Shown: in pieces, positions 37,501 to 49,247 of the stretch
Numbering within the stretch: the stretch's first letter is position 1
Layout of the letters: each line of letters begins with the position of its first letter
Assembly (NCBI GenBank): GCA_027886175.1
Contig: JAJNNQ010000008.1
Span: 8,347,001 to 8,411,000, forward strand
Reading direction: 5' to 3'
DNA: 64,000 bases
From: Phylloscopus collybita
Lineage: Eukaryota > Chordata > Aves > Passeriformes > Phylloscopidae
The notes under the pieces: generated by a model
What the model was told of the DNA's origin: nothing
What the model saw: the letters and a program-made list of their open reading frames with translations, nothing else
Database searches by the model: none
Position numbers and translations under genes: made by a program

Positions 37501-38375
37501 TTTTTTTTCTTGCCAGAAATTTCCTTTTTGTAAGAGTATGCAAGTAATCATTAAAAATTTGAGGCAACACTACATTATTGTGTGTTAATGGCCAAATAGG
37601 TGAAGTTCAAAATTTAAGTGCCTTTTAAAAAATTTTAAACACCTCATTTGAATGGGGGAACATGAAATGTCTTTGTCTGGAACACATGCAGATCATAAGA
37701 TAACTTCTAAAAATAAAAATAAATGTAAAATTGTATCCTTTTAGCCAGTTGTGGACATTTGAAAAGCTACAGGCTATTGAAATTGTGCTGTGAATAGACC
37801 ATTCTCCAGTGTAAGCAGAACAAGTTCTTCCCAGGATTCAAATAAAATATTTTTCATCTTCACTGTGAAGTGCTTTTTCCTCTGCTTTTCTTTATAGGAA
37901 TAAAAGGCCTTTCTGTTCTCTCAGTTGAGCGACCTCTGCCTTTTAGGGGGAAGTGAAGTTTCTGCTCCACTCACCCATCACCACCACCCAGAAATTCTGC
38001 AGCTTCTGTGCCTGAGCCAGGTGAACAATTGGTACAACTGGGGATGGGAAGGAAGAAAAGAGAAACTTGTGAGAACACATTTGTACTTTTTCCAGCAAAG
38101 AAGGCAGAAGGATTGGTGGCCACAAGAAAAAGACCTAAAAAACACCTCTCAGGTAGAAATGGATACGTTTTGTAGTACATGCTGTTAAATGGCTCAGGCA
38201 GCTTTGCAGTTGCCAAAAGAATACCCTTTATGCATTTAGATATGTAATACCCAGTCTGCAGCATCAGTCACAGTCCATTTGGGTGACTTTGTTACACTGT
38301 AGTTTGTTGCAATTTCAGTAAACTGTCTCAGCAACTCATAGAACAGAGGTTTGGGTTGTTTTTTGTTGTTGTTGA
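34579..38375. other. Unique noncoding DNA
   Basis: AT-rich with short unrecognised frames. A T-run occurs at about 34663-34677. Frames of 87 and 97 codons at 37925-38264 on opposite strands overlap each other and match nothing known to me. Confidence 0.45.
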
Positions 38376-38525
38376 TTTTTTTGTTTTGGTTTGGTTTGTT
38401 TTTTTTGTTGGTTTGGTTGGGGGGGGGTTGTTTGTTTGTTTTTGGGGGTTTTTTTTGTGTGTGTGTGTGTGTTTTTTGGGGTTTTTTTTTTTTTTTGTTG
38501 GTTTTTTGTTTTGGTTTTTTTTTTT
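38376..38525 (+). repeat. 150-nt G/T-only tract with G9, G5, G4 and (GT)n
   Basis: From 38376 to 38525 the plus strand has no A and no C. It contains G9 at 38419-38427, G5 at 38444-38448, a GT dinucleotide run at 38457-38471, G4 at 38478-38481 and several T runs, and ends in CCCC. Cysteine/phenylalanine/glycine or lysine/threonine/proline frames across it are artefacts. Confidence 0.97.
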
Positions 38526-38989
38526 CCCCAATAGCATTCATTAGGTTATTCTGGACATACCTTGGGCTTGAATCTTGAAACTGGAGATTTTAAGATATAG
38601 GGTGTTCTTAAGCCCAAAGTCATCTTGGGCAAAATCTAGCCCAACTTCTTGTGATTTGCTGGCAGTTGGAGATTTAAGGGCTGAGGCCATTGTCATGGTA
38701 CACTTGTACTTTCCCTGGCATTAGGTGGGGATAAACAGATTTTAAAGGGATGCAGTTTTGACAATAATTAAATAAACAATTATTCTTTCATGTCTAACAA
38801 AGTCTTTAATGTGAGTTTGTAGATGCATTACATCTGTCATGTAGTCTTTGGATTTCAGTTATTGTCGTTATGGATCTGGCATCTTTCATAAGTATTGTAC
38901 ATTGTGTGCTTTTTTTCAAATACACCTGTCTGCACTAAGTTATTAAAAAGTTTTAAGATGCATATGCACCTTTTAAATTATGCAGATAT
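38526..38989. other. Unique noncoding DNA
   Basis: No supported feature. Confidence 0.5.
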
Positions 38990-39330
38990 ATTACTCCTAT
39001 CCTTTTAAAAACTGACTAGTGATTGACTTTAGGCAGTGGTGTGTGTTCCTGTAATCTCTGTGTTTTATTTGAATTGAATGAAATTATTTTCATTTTGCAA
39101 AGTAATAAGCAAATTAAAGGGAAAGTCTTTGTAGGCTGCTGTTTTTATTATGTCCTAACCTTAAGTGGAAAGAAAGCCAGGCCAGCTAGTTGTTCTTGCT
39201 TTTATTAAAGTTCCTGTTGGCAGTGCACTGATGGGACACATTAATCTTAGTATTAATGCTGAGGAAAAGGGGCTTAGAAGCCTAGAATGAATAAATCATT
39301 CCAGAGCCCATTTGGATCTGTTGGCACCTT
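38990..39330. promoter_or_regulatory. Weak candidate conserved noncoding element
   Basis: Complex repeat-free DNA with TAATTAAA-type and ATTAATCTTAGTATTAAT words, and an NKX-like TTAAGTGG at about 39163. No CpG is retained. Listed only as a weak candidate. Confidence 0.18.
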
Positions 39331-40429
39331 CCCTGTGATGTTGTAGCTGGATAAAAAAGACTTCTCTAAGTGTTAAAGGGTTGGATAACACAATTGGCTT
39401 GTTGCAGACAGGCCCTCAGTAATTTGTGAGTGTGTGCTGAGTGGGGCAGGGTGGTTTGAGCATGTGGGCTGGCACTGAGAAAAGTAGAGCCACATTTTCC
39501 TCCTTCCCCAGTAACCTGAGCAGTCTTTGTCACTGCTTCCAGTCTCACTCTGAGGTACTTGTTGACACTAGAGAGGAAGAAGAGTAGTTGAAATGCTTCC
39601 TGTTTGTGTTACTTATATCCATCTCCAATCACTTCATTAAAATTTTTGGAGCCTCAGGGATGAGCCATTTATTTTGCAATTCAAAAGCCATGTTATCCAT
39701 TTATCTTTCCCCTGAGGACTGTCACTGAACAAATACGCATAAAGGTAAAATCATCAGACTCCAAGAGTAAATTTTTGCTTCAGGTCCTTCATATCTTGCT
39801 CTTTTCTGGGCAGCTTTTGGGGTTATTTCAGTCCCTTTGGTTCTGCAACATGCTCATCTATTTGTGGTTGGCTCAGAAGCCCCTCACTGCTCTGTTTCAC
39901 AAAACTGCCCTGCTCTCAGGACTCTCCTTCATAGCACAGCCTCAGAAATGGGTTTTGGCTACAGTGTCCTTGGCCTCTTCCAGATTCAATTCAGATGCTG
40001 TTCTTTACATCTTCAGTGTAGGATGCAACTAAAATTTGTCTCCATGGTGTTTCTGGGGTGGCCAGGCTGAAGGAGCTCAAGGAAAGAGGGAACAAGCAGT
40101 GAAATTAGAAGGTTCACAGCCTTTTCACCACCCAGCTCCTGACACCAATAAATCAGTGGCTGCTGTGATGTGTTTTTGCTGGCCCTAGGGTGGGCTTTTC
40201 TATCCTCTGGAGCATTCTATGCACTTAAAAATTAATAGGGTGGGATTGGTCTCTGGATAAGTTTTTCCCAATTTCCCAGAGCTTTCATTGCTGTTCCATG
40301 AAACAGTGGCTGCAGACAGCAGAGGAAGGGTGTCATGTGGCAGGAGCTACACATTTTCAGCAGCAGTCAGTGAACAATTGTGTGCTACAATTTACACTCC
40401 CTTCTCTGGTCTGTTCTACAACTGATGAA
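39331..40429. other. Unique noncoding DNA
   Basis: Frames at 39775-40032 and 39837-40070 overlap in different phases and are not recognised. Confidence 0.45.
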
Positions 40430-40760
40430 GCACCTATTATTAGCCAGGCAATAATCAAATATTTGAAATAGGCATATAAAAGAAGATTTGGAGAATAATA
40501 CATGCCACCATCTATTACGCATTTCACGCCCTCAAGAGATGCACTGAAGTGTAGAAATTCAAGCTATATCACTGTATTTTTACCTGACACATTTGCTGTT
40601 GAGACAGCTCTATTTTCTCAGTGTATTTTATCCACAAAACAATCTTGTTTTATAAACACAGATAATCTTTAATGCAATGGATGTAACATACAACAATTAT
40701 TTCAGATAACTTTCACTTGTTAGCACAAATCACTGTTAAAATAATATTAAAACATAAGGA
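40430..40760. promoter_or_regulatory. Candidate conserved noncoding element
   Basis: Two close CpGs (TTACGCATTTCACGCCC), an ATAATCAAATATTTGAAAT block, a TAAACA forkhead-like word and AACAAT SOX-like words, in repeat-free DNA without an open frame. By eye only. Confidence 0.3.
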
Positions 40761-40998
40761 AGATGGAAAACAGCAAGATATGTCTCAATACTTTTTATTT
40801 TCAATGAAATAATAGAATATCACTTTACCAGTTCCAACATAAATGGAATAATTTGAAAGCTATCAATCCGTACACGTGCTGTAATAGATAGAAACATTCT
40901 TTTTCCAGTCAGCTGGTTGTCAGTGGACTTGAGAAGGAAGCACTGCTTTTCATATCCATGTGGTTCTTGTAAAGCTGCTGGTTAGCAACAGTTTGCAA

Positions 40999-41040
40999 TT
41001 TAAAAATTCAAGCAATGAGTTTAAAAACTCAAGCAATGAG
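40999..41040 (+). repeat. 21-bp tandem duplication
   Basis: Two copies, 40999-41019 and 41020-41040, differing at one base (TTTAAAAAYTCAAGCAATGAG). The small divergence suggests a recent event. Confidence 0.95.
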
Positions 41041-41699
41041 CAGTATGTGGTAATGGAATGCCAGAAGCAGAAGGGGGAGAACAAGAATCAGTTGTGTTTG
41101 TTCAGAATGTGATTTTCCCAAGAAAGTAATAATTTAGTTCATTTCTTAAGCAGGGGAACAAATCCCTGTGTGCCTATCTTGATTCAGCATCTTATTCCTT
41201 TTCTGCTTCCTGTCCTCTCCCACTGTCTCTGGCCCAGAGCTGTGCCAGGTGCAATGGCTTGTGCAGTGAACTAATGCTGGTCTCACTTTCTACAGCACAG
41301 TTTGTGAATAAATTCTAAATCTAGTTTTGTTCAAAAGCCTCCAAACCAAGTATATATTAAAATTATTGGGTTTAGAACAACAACTCAAACTTTTGATGTT
41401 AAAAAAAAGAATCTGTAATTCTGAATTGATTTGCAAGCAAAAGTTATTATAATAAAAAATCCCTTTCTGAATTCCTCACTTTTCTTCTGCATTTTCGTGA
41501 TGGATGTCCTTCCCAGACAGGGACTATTCATGCCTGCAGTGGTCTCGTCACACTGTGTAATGTCAGAGAAGGTATGGGAGCCTGGCTGTCTATGGAAGGG
41601 CCAAGTCTTAATGCAGGCACCTTTTATCTTAGAAGAATGTGATAACTAATGCTTGGTCACTTGCTAACAATTGGAAAAGCAGAATCTGGCTTAACTTGT

Positions 41700-42060
41700 A
41701 ACAATAGTTATTATTAAATTGCATGGTGGGCCTGAGTCTAATTTTACTCTTATTTTATAGAGCCATTGCCTTTAATGGACTTGCTCCAAAATTTTCACTG
41801 GCATAACCATGAGCAGAATTAGGCCCAATAACTGTCATGTAAAACAAAGCCATTCCATCTTGTAAACCCTACAGCAGGTTACATGGTAGTTAAATGTGGG
41901 CCAAAACCATTAATCTTTCAGATGATGTGTTTAATGGCAGCCTGGATGCTTGCAGTCAATTAAAATTTCCTGGCACGTTTTCATAGGACAAGGAACGTTT
42001 GTTCCCAATCACGTCCAAAAGAAATTCTAGCTGGTGTAATTGTATTTTACTTAGCTAAAA
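41700..42060. promoter_or_regulatory. Candidate conserved noncoding element
   Basis: Three CpGs (GGCACGTT, GGAACGTT, ATCACGTCC) cluster at 41970-42015 beside homeodomain-type AGTCAATTAAAA at about 41957. No frame or repeat explains the block. By eye only. Confidence 0.28.
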
Positions 42061-44162
42061 GTGCTTATAGTTAGGTTGTTATTCTTCACTCTGTCTTTTA
42101 GAAAACCCACACAATTGTGCAGCTATTTTGGTGCAGATGATAGCTGTGCCATCACCCAGAAGCAGCATAAAGCAGAGTTTCTCTTACTCTGTGCTGTTGA
42201 ATTGCAAAGTGTCTCTAAAGTCTAGAATTGGGAGGGGGAGAGGAAGTGTCAAGATTGCTGTTTTAATATTTAGGGACAGAATCTCAGCTAATATAAATTA
42301 TTATAGATGGGTTGAAACATCATCTTAATTCATCTGCCTTTTATCTCTTAAAATAATGTACATTTTAATTGGCCATGCCCCTTTGGTTTTATTACTCCTA
42401 CTCATAAAATACAATATTTTATGACACTTTGGTCTAAAAAAAATAAGAAAACAACATACAGGCTATAACACTTTTTCTTGTTTTTCCTTGTATAAATCCT
42501 GAACTTGGTCTGAAGTGACTTTGAAATCCTTTAGATCAGCTACCAAAATAAAAACCCTTTGAAAATATCTCTATTTCTGCCTCTTTGGGCAAAGTGCACC
42601 AATCTGCACTTTGTTTAACACTCATTGAAGATAATGTGAATTTTCCCTGCCATTGGGAAGATGGGACAGTGTTGCCAGGCTAAGGAATTTATGCCAGATT
42701 TAAAAACCTCCCCTAAGAGATTGCCCCATAGGAGCTTCCAATGGATACATGGAGAGCAGTGTGCTCCTTGCATGCCCTGTGGGAAGGCCTGTCAAAACTG
42801 GATATGAGAGATCAGGAAAGAGTTTAAGGGAAAGAACAGTCAACTCTCAGAGCTACAGAGTGGCTCAAGAAAGTGTGGTGCTCTTCCTCCCAAAAAATAT
42901 ATTATTTTATATAATTTTTACTTCACTCTCTCTCAAAATGGTGTGCAGAGAGGGAGCAGCTGATCATTTTTATGAGAATATGTTGGGAATATGAGTCAAA
43001 ATGTTCCAGCAACCTCCAGATGCACCCACAGAAATCTTCATTGCAGTCTATTAAATAAGTAAGTAAATAAATAAAACAAAACAAAAAACCAGGAACTGAT
43101 ATTGCTGGTACTAAAGTCTGGTGTTCTAAAACATTGTGCACATACTTATAGGCATTGGAAAAAGCCAAGGGTGGTACATGTGAGGCAATACCTGCATATT
43201 TCAGTTAAATATATCAGGGAGCAAGAGTGCTTGTGACCAAGCCAGAAAATTGAATGCAAAGAGTGGTTTGGGCTTACCAGCTACAGGTCTCCTAACCTGA
43301 AATATTTTATTTTTGGATTTCAGTTTCACAATACTATATACTTGGCTTCTCCAGTTCAAGTCCAAAACAAATTATTTGCATGCTGTGCTGGGATTAAAAA
43401 AATAATAATAAAATTAAGAAACAGCTCTGTTGGCTCTTTAGTTTCATCAATTTATTCTCAAACTCAGCCAACAAACACAGTCCTCCTATACTTGTAGAGC
43501 TTCTGGTTTTTCTTGGCCCATACAGCCCTTTGTCCTCTGGCAAAATTACACTGGAAACTCCATGCAAATACTGTTTGATCTTAGCCAACTCATCTCGAGG
43601 AGGAGGAGGACTTATGTTTTAGCTTCTTTTCCTTCTCTACAGTGAGGAAAAGAGGAAGGTAGAAATTTCATGTGAGGAAATAACCATGTACAGGCCTAGT
43701 CTCAAGCACCTCAGGAATTCTTGGGCCACTGTGACTGGGCTTTCCATATGTTCCTCAGTGAGGTGTGTACCAGGATACCAGTGGCTGTAATAAGCACTTA
43801 CTCTATTTTCTATCTGTATTCTCCATGCAGTTTATTCAAACTCTTACCCTCTCCAGGGTGAGAGGACTCTGAAAACCTGCTCTTTATTGAATTCAATTCA
43901 CTGTCTTATATGAATAGGAATCAATGCACATCTATGTAGGAAAAAACCCTAGGGAACTATGGCACTTAGTTTTTGATCCTATTACCCTTGCTGGCCAAAT
44001 TATGCTTATGTGAAATCAAATGTTCTTTCACTCTTTGGAAATTTATAACCAATTTTCAAGACTCTGACTCCAAAATGGTTCTGAGACTAAGAAAAAGAGG
44101 AAATGAATAAAAACACAGAAATTTAAAAGGCCATGAAGATAAGAAGGATTGATACAGAAACA

Positions 44163-44191
44163 TAATCTTGATGTCTCTGCCATCAAGATTA
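44163..44191. repeat. Perfect 11-bp hairpin, 7-base loop
   Basis: TAATCTTGATG (44163-44173) and CATCAAGATTA (44181-44191) are perfect reverse complements. Confidence 0.9.
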
Positions 44192-46486
44192 GCAGTGAGG
44201 TTTGTCCTGCTGCTTCTCAGATATGCACACTCCACAACCACCTACCCAGTTTCTGCCTGGAGTCATAACCTTGTGAAGTAGAATGCAGCAGTTTGGCTGA
44301 TGGTTTTCCTCTTTGCCTTCTTTCTTTTCCTCCTGCTACCAACTTTAATTGGCTGCAAGACTTCAGGTTACATTCTTCTGCCTGTATCCAACTGATCCAT
44401 AATATCTGCTTCCATTTGCCTCCACAGCACCCTTGTGGTCTCACTATTCTGACTTCTGCTGCTTGCTCATGCTGAAGTTTTGGATATGCCAGATTAATTA
44501 TCACTTAATCAGAGGAATCTGCATATCTAGTCAACTATTTTTTTTTTTTCCTGAGATCAAGGTGGCAGGGCTATTAAACAGCAGGGTCCAAGAAGAGAAG
44601 AGGAATAGTTTGGAATAGCTGTGGAATTTGTTAATAGGAGCATGAGACAGTGAAGTTTGTGCTGAAAGGGGTTGTGGCAACTTAACAGTTTACCTACACA
44701 GAAGCAACATAAAAAATGGTTTAAATATCTTTAGTATTAAAATCAGGATGTTGTCAGGGATTGTATTTTCTAAAATATGAGATAATTGTACAATACAGGA
44801 ATATTAAAAACCTACTATTAATTTTTAATACAAATGAATAAATACACAGTGATTTTTGCCAGCTCTATTCTGAATTCACCTTTGTTTAAGGCTTAGAAGA
44901 GTCTGACTCAGACACAAAATCCTCCTGTTAGTAATTCAAGCTATTTTTAATAGTGCAAACTGAGTTCCTTTAAAAAATTGTTTTCAAGTTCTCCTTGATT
45001 TCAGATATCTTCATATATCACACTAGATGTGTATCCCAGATATCTGAGCTGTGTGGGAAATGGGTGTGCTCTCACTTACACAATGTTTTGGAAAGGCAAC
45101 CTGAAACAGGAGATTTTTAGATATTACAGTGGCAACTAAAGGAGTGTGGGGAGCCAGCTAGGCAGAGGTATTCTCTAGTTCAGTGGCTGGGCTAAAAATG
45201 AAAAAAATGTCAATTTTCTGTTTTAGAGGGGGGGAAAAAGTTATTTGTTTTTTGTTCACCCACCATGGGGAAATTGTTAAAAAAATACAAACAAAACCCA
45301 GCAAACTAAAAACAAACAAACGAACAAAACCACAAAAAAAGAAGTCTTTAGACTTCTTGGCAAAACAAGAAATGTACCTATACAGGTAAAGTACTTTGGT
45401 GACTGAGTTGGTCTTTTTCTTAAAATATTTTTGCAAGCAAATTAATTTGGCAGTTTGGATTGATTTAGATTGGTCCATCTTTTTATATTTTTCAGTTTTG
45501 AGAAATAATCAGATCCTTATTTCTGAAATGTGGGAGAGGATCATGTGATTCTGGACTTGAGCAATCCAATCCACAGAAGGGCATCAAGCATGGTTTGTTC
45601 CTTTCATAAACAAGTTATTTGCTCCTCTGGTATCACTGCTGATTCATTTGGACTATTAACAGGCTTTTAAAAACTATTAAAGCTTTTCCACTCGTCCTCA
45701 AAACTGCCTCAAAACTGCATCTTTGATTTATGTGGTCAGCATTTGCTCCCTAAGGTCTGATTGACCTTGGCAGTGATAGAAATCATATTTTCACATGCAT
45801 GAATTGCCCTTGACTAATTTCTCTGGTACAGTTTGAACATAAATAACTTTCCTTTGGCAGTTGAGTTTTTTACTTTTCACTTGTTTATTTTTAGGAAACA
45901 TGGTGTGAGTCTGTGTATGGAATATACTGAAAAGTGATTCTCTGTTGAAGTTTGGTCAAAAATGTGCATTATTGTTCTCCTAAAATGTCTTAATGCTAGA
46001 TGGAGGGATTTGTTTTTAAGTATTTTTTTTCAAATTTCCCTTTCAGAATCATACAATTCACAGTGACTTTTGATGTTATTCTTCCCCGCAGTAGTTAAAC
46101 ACTTCTAAGAACAGAGTGAAATTAATTTTCTCATTGTGGCATGGGACACATACTCTATAATAGCCCTCCCTATTTGATTAGCAAACATAAATAAAGGTAA
46201 AAATTCAGAAAGATTTGGAATTTGTGAAATCTGACTTCCAGTGAAAAGTCTGCTAGGGCTGCAAACACATTGCAAGTGACTACATCAGACAGAGCCCAGG
46301 AGAGAAATCCAAGAACAGAACTTCACCATCAGTACCTGAGCATCAGGAAAATATCTTGTGCTGTATGACTGAGTGCTTTCCAGACTGGCAGCATGGAATT
46401 CAAACACTACACACATTTCACACATTTGTTTTAGGTGTAGGATGTGGCCTGGCAAGCCAAGCAACTTGACTTCCACAGGGAAGATG

Positions 46487-46504
46487 AAAAAAAAAAAAAA
46501 AAAA
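46487..46504 (+). repeat. Poly(A) run, 18 bases
   Basis: Pure A18 without a polyadenylation hexamer close upstream. Confidence 0.95.
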
Positions 46505-49117
46505 GTTGGAAAGTGAAATTCCTGAGTCCAAATTCAAGCTCTACAGCTGAGCAATTGTGCCCTGGTGTGTAAAGGAGAGCACTGTACTGGAGAATGTGCT
46601 CACTGCTATGGCACTGTAAACTCCTGTGATTTGGGTACTTTCTGAAACTTTTAACAGTGCTAGCAGGAATCAGGCAACCCTTCCATTTACTTGATCAAGG
46701 TAAACCTTATATAGCTGTAAATAAAAAGAGGATGGTGAGATGAATCTAGCAGCAGATAGTTACTGTTGAGTCATTCAGCTTTTTGAACCTGTGCCTTTTA
46801 CTGGCCTGTTAGAAGTGTGATGAATAATTTGCTGGGTCTCTGATACAGTGTTTGCAGCCATTTGTAGATACAGTGAATATTTCCTTAGTGATGCAACTAC
46901 AAAAACTACATGGGTGAAGGCACTACAAGATTGTCACAGTTCATAGAGCATTAGCTGAGGTACAACTCCTTGATGTGCTTTCTACACATAATTGTGGAGT
47001 AAGAATAGAAATTTTCCTTCTCACTTGCAAGCATATATTTTAAATTCCCTTTACAATGTTCTCACCAGAAATTTTCCTAACCTTTGGCCAAAAATTTTTT
47101 GACAGCAGTGTGAGTTCCATTGTCTAATTCGTGAATTGTGTTTGAGATGGAAACAACACTTTCATTTTTGACAGCATTTTCAGAAAATGTGGCATCAGTC
47201 CCATCACCACCTCATGCTCTGTGGCAGGGACTGGCAAAGGATGCACTTTCCAGTGCAATCCCCAGGGGCCTGGGAGTGCTGCACCCTTGGGAGCAGCACT
47301 GCAGAGTTCCTGGGCCTTGCTGACTTTCCTGTCTGAAAGACAAAATCATCAGAGTAATCTCATCTTTCTCAGTGTGGTGAACTGGCACCTGGATAACACT
47401 GAAATTCTTCAAAGAGCCACAGAAGCCATACTTAATATCAATGACCTGAGTATTTCAAGCAGGAAAAAAAAAATAAAAATCCATGAACTGTGAGCCATGT
47501 GCAGCTTTCATATGAAGGATCCTCTTCTCCCATTCAAGATTTTTTTATAAAATGTTGATGCCTTTTTTCCTAAACATTATCCTGTGGACTTTCTTTTGTA
47601 TTCCTAACTATCATATTTGCTGATAATCTTTCAGATCTTTTACTCTGTATATAAAAAAAAAAAAAGAAAAGAAAAAAAGAACAAAAAGCCTTTTCTGTGA
47701 CAATCTGTAATAAAGAGAATCTAACAATGGGGGCCTGGAGGCAAAACTCTCCTTGTATTAATATGCTTGTTGCAGAAATATAACTTTTTATGAAGATTGA
47801 GGCCCTAGTTTATCAGATTGGAACCTTCAGCCTAAGATGAAAGTGTTCAGCCTAAGAAACAGCCTAAGTGTTTTACTGTGATTTTCACTGCTAGGGCTGT
47901 ACACTAAGTACATTGGTTATGAGTTCCTTAAAGGCCTTATCTTACCTACCATATTATAAACTATCTCCTGTTTGTTATTTGTGTTGAAGATTGCTGGAAA
48001 CTATTGAAAGTTTCTTGTATTGCCTGTGAAGTGCTGTCAGTGTGGCTGCACCTTTTGCTCTTTTTAGAAAAGCCATAGGATACCAGCAAGTTGGAAGTGG
48101 ATAATTTTCCCACAGCCCCCATTTCAGAGGCACATTGGCAGTTTCAGGGTAACAAGAGGATAAATGATGCTGATCTTTCTCCACACAATGACATCTTTAA
48201 GGGCCTGAGAGAAAGTTACAGTCAAAACCACATGCATCCAGATAAGGATCTTATGTCACTTTTATTTATCAAACCCTGATAGAATGAATGTTATATGGAA
48301 CACTGGTATTAGGGTGAGTTCTGTAGTTGTACACTTGGAGTGATACAGTTCTTCATTTCTGTGCTCTGTCATACATATCCTCCTAGCCCAGATAAGCACA
48401 CAGAGGGATTGTCACACTTTTTACAGGTGGGAAGTTAAATCATTACCTCAAACTAATTGCCTCGAAGTCTTAAGATTCAAGAGACTTCCCTCTCCCATCC
48501 CGTGCTCTAAATTACAGAACCATCTCTCCTCCTTAATTTTTTGTAGCTGTCCAAAGTCATCCACAAAAACAATGTACTTGATTTCTCAGTGAAATAGATT
48601 TCATAGATAAACAGTAAAGGACATTCAACAGTCTTTCTACAGTTACACCTAATTACTCAGGCTCTTGAATATGCATTGCAGAAGTGCTCAGCTTTAATTG
48701 CTTTACTTTTTGTTATTTGATTAATCTGTATTGTTGTAGCATTGATGTTTGTATTGTTCTACTTCAAATAATTGAACAATGAAACATTAAAATTCTTTGT
48801 ATGTGGTGCCCGTAAATTTATACCTAAACCCCCTTGAATATAATGTTTCACCTAAAGAGAGCAACCCACACATGCCAGTGCAAACATCATTCTGTTGTAG
48901 TGTTTATCACAATAAAATAGTGGTATTTTTCACTGAGCTATGTGTTCTGAGCAAGATGCAGGAGAGCCTGGGGCTGTATGTGATCAAAAGCTTCACACAA
49001 TCTGACTGGGTCAATGAGTTTTTCCAGGCAATTTAGACAATTTTCTGTGTGAGGACAAAATCCCTGGATTTCTCCTTAGTATTTATAATTGTAAGCTTCA
49101 CAAAGTATTTCAGAAAT

Positions 49118-49247
49118 CCCTTCCTTCCTTCCTTCCTTCCTTCCTTCCTTCCTTCCTTCCTTCCTTCCTTCCTTCCTTCCTTCCTTCCTTCCTTCCTTCC
49201 TTCCTTCCTTCCTTCCTTCCTTCCCTCCCTCCCTCCCTCCCTCCTTT
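49118..49247 (+). repeat. (TTCC)26 then (CTCC)5 microsatellite
   Basis: Perfect TTCC units fill 49121-49224, then CTCC units 49225-49244, making a pure polypyrimidine strand of about 130 bases. The compound structure suggests a T-to-C change spread by slippage at one end. EGRK- and PSFL-type frames across it are artefacts. Confidence 0.98.

Larger units (their letters stand above)
42061..49117. other. Unique noncoding DNA with A-rich tracts
   Basis: Simple tracts: AAAT/AAGT-rich 43050-43089, A/C-rich 45271-45340, A18 at 46487-46504, and A-rich with G interruptions 47653-47688. Frames up to 106 codons are unrecognised. No CR1 copy is visible. Confidence 0.45.

Noticed and set aside
38236..38578. 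Lysine/threonine/proline-rich and phenylalanine/glycine-rich frames
   Set aside because: They are translations of the G/T-only tract.
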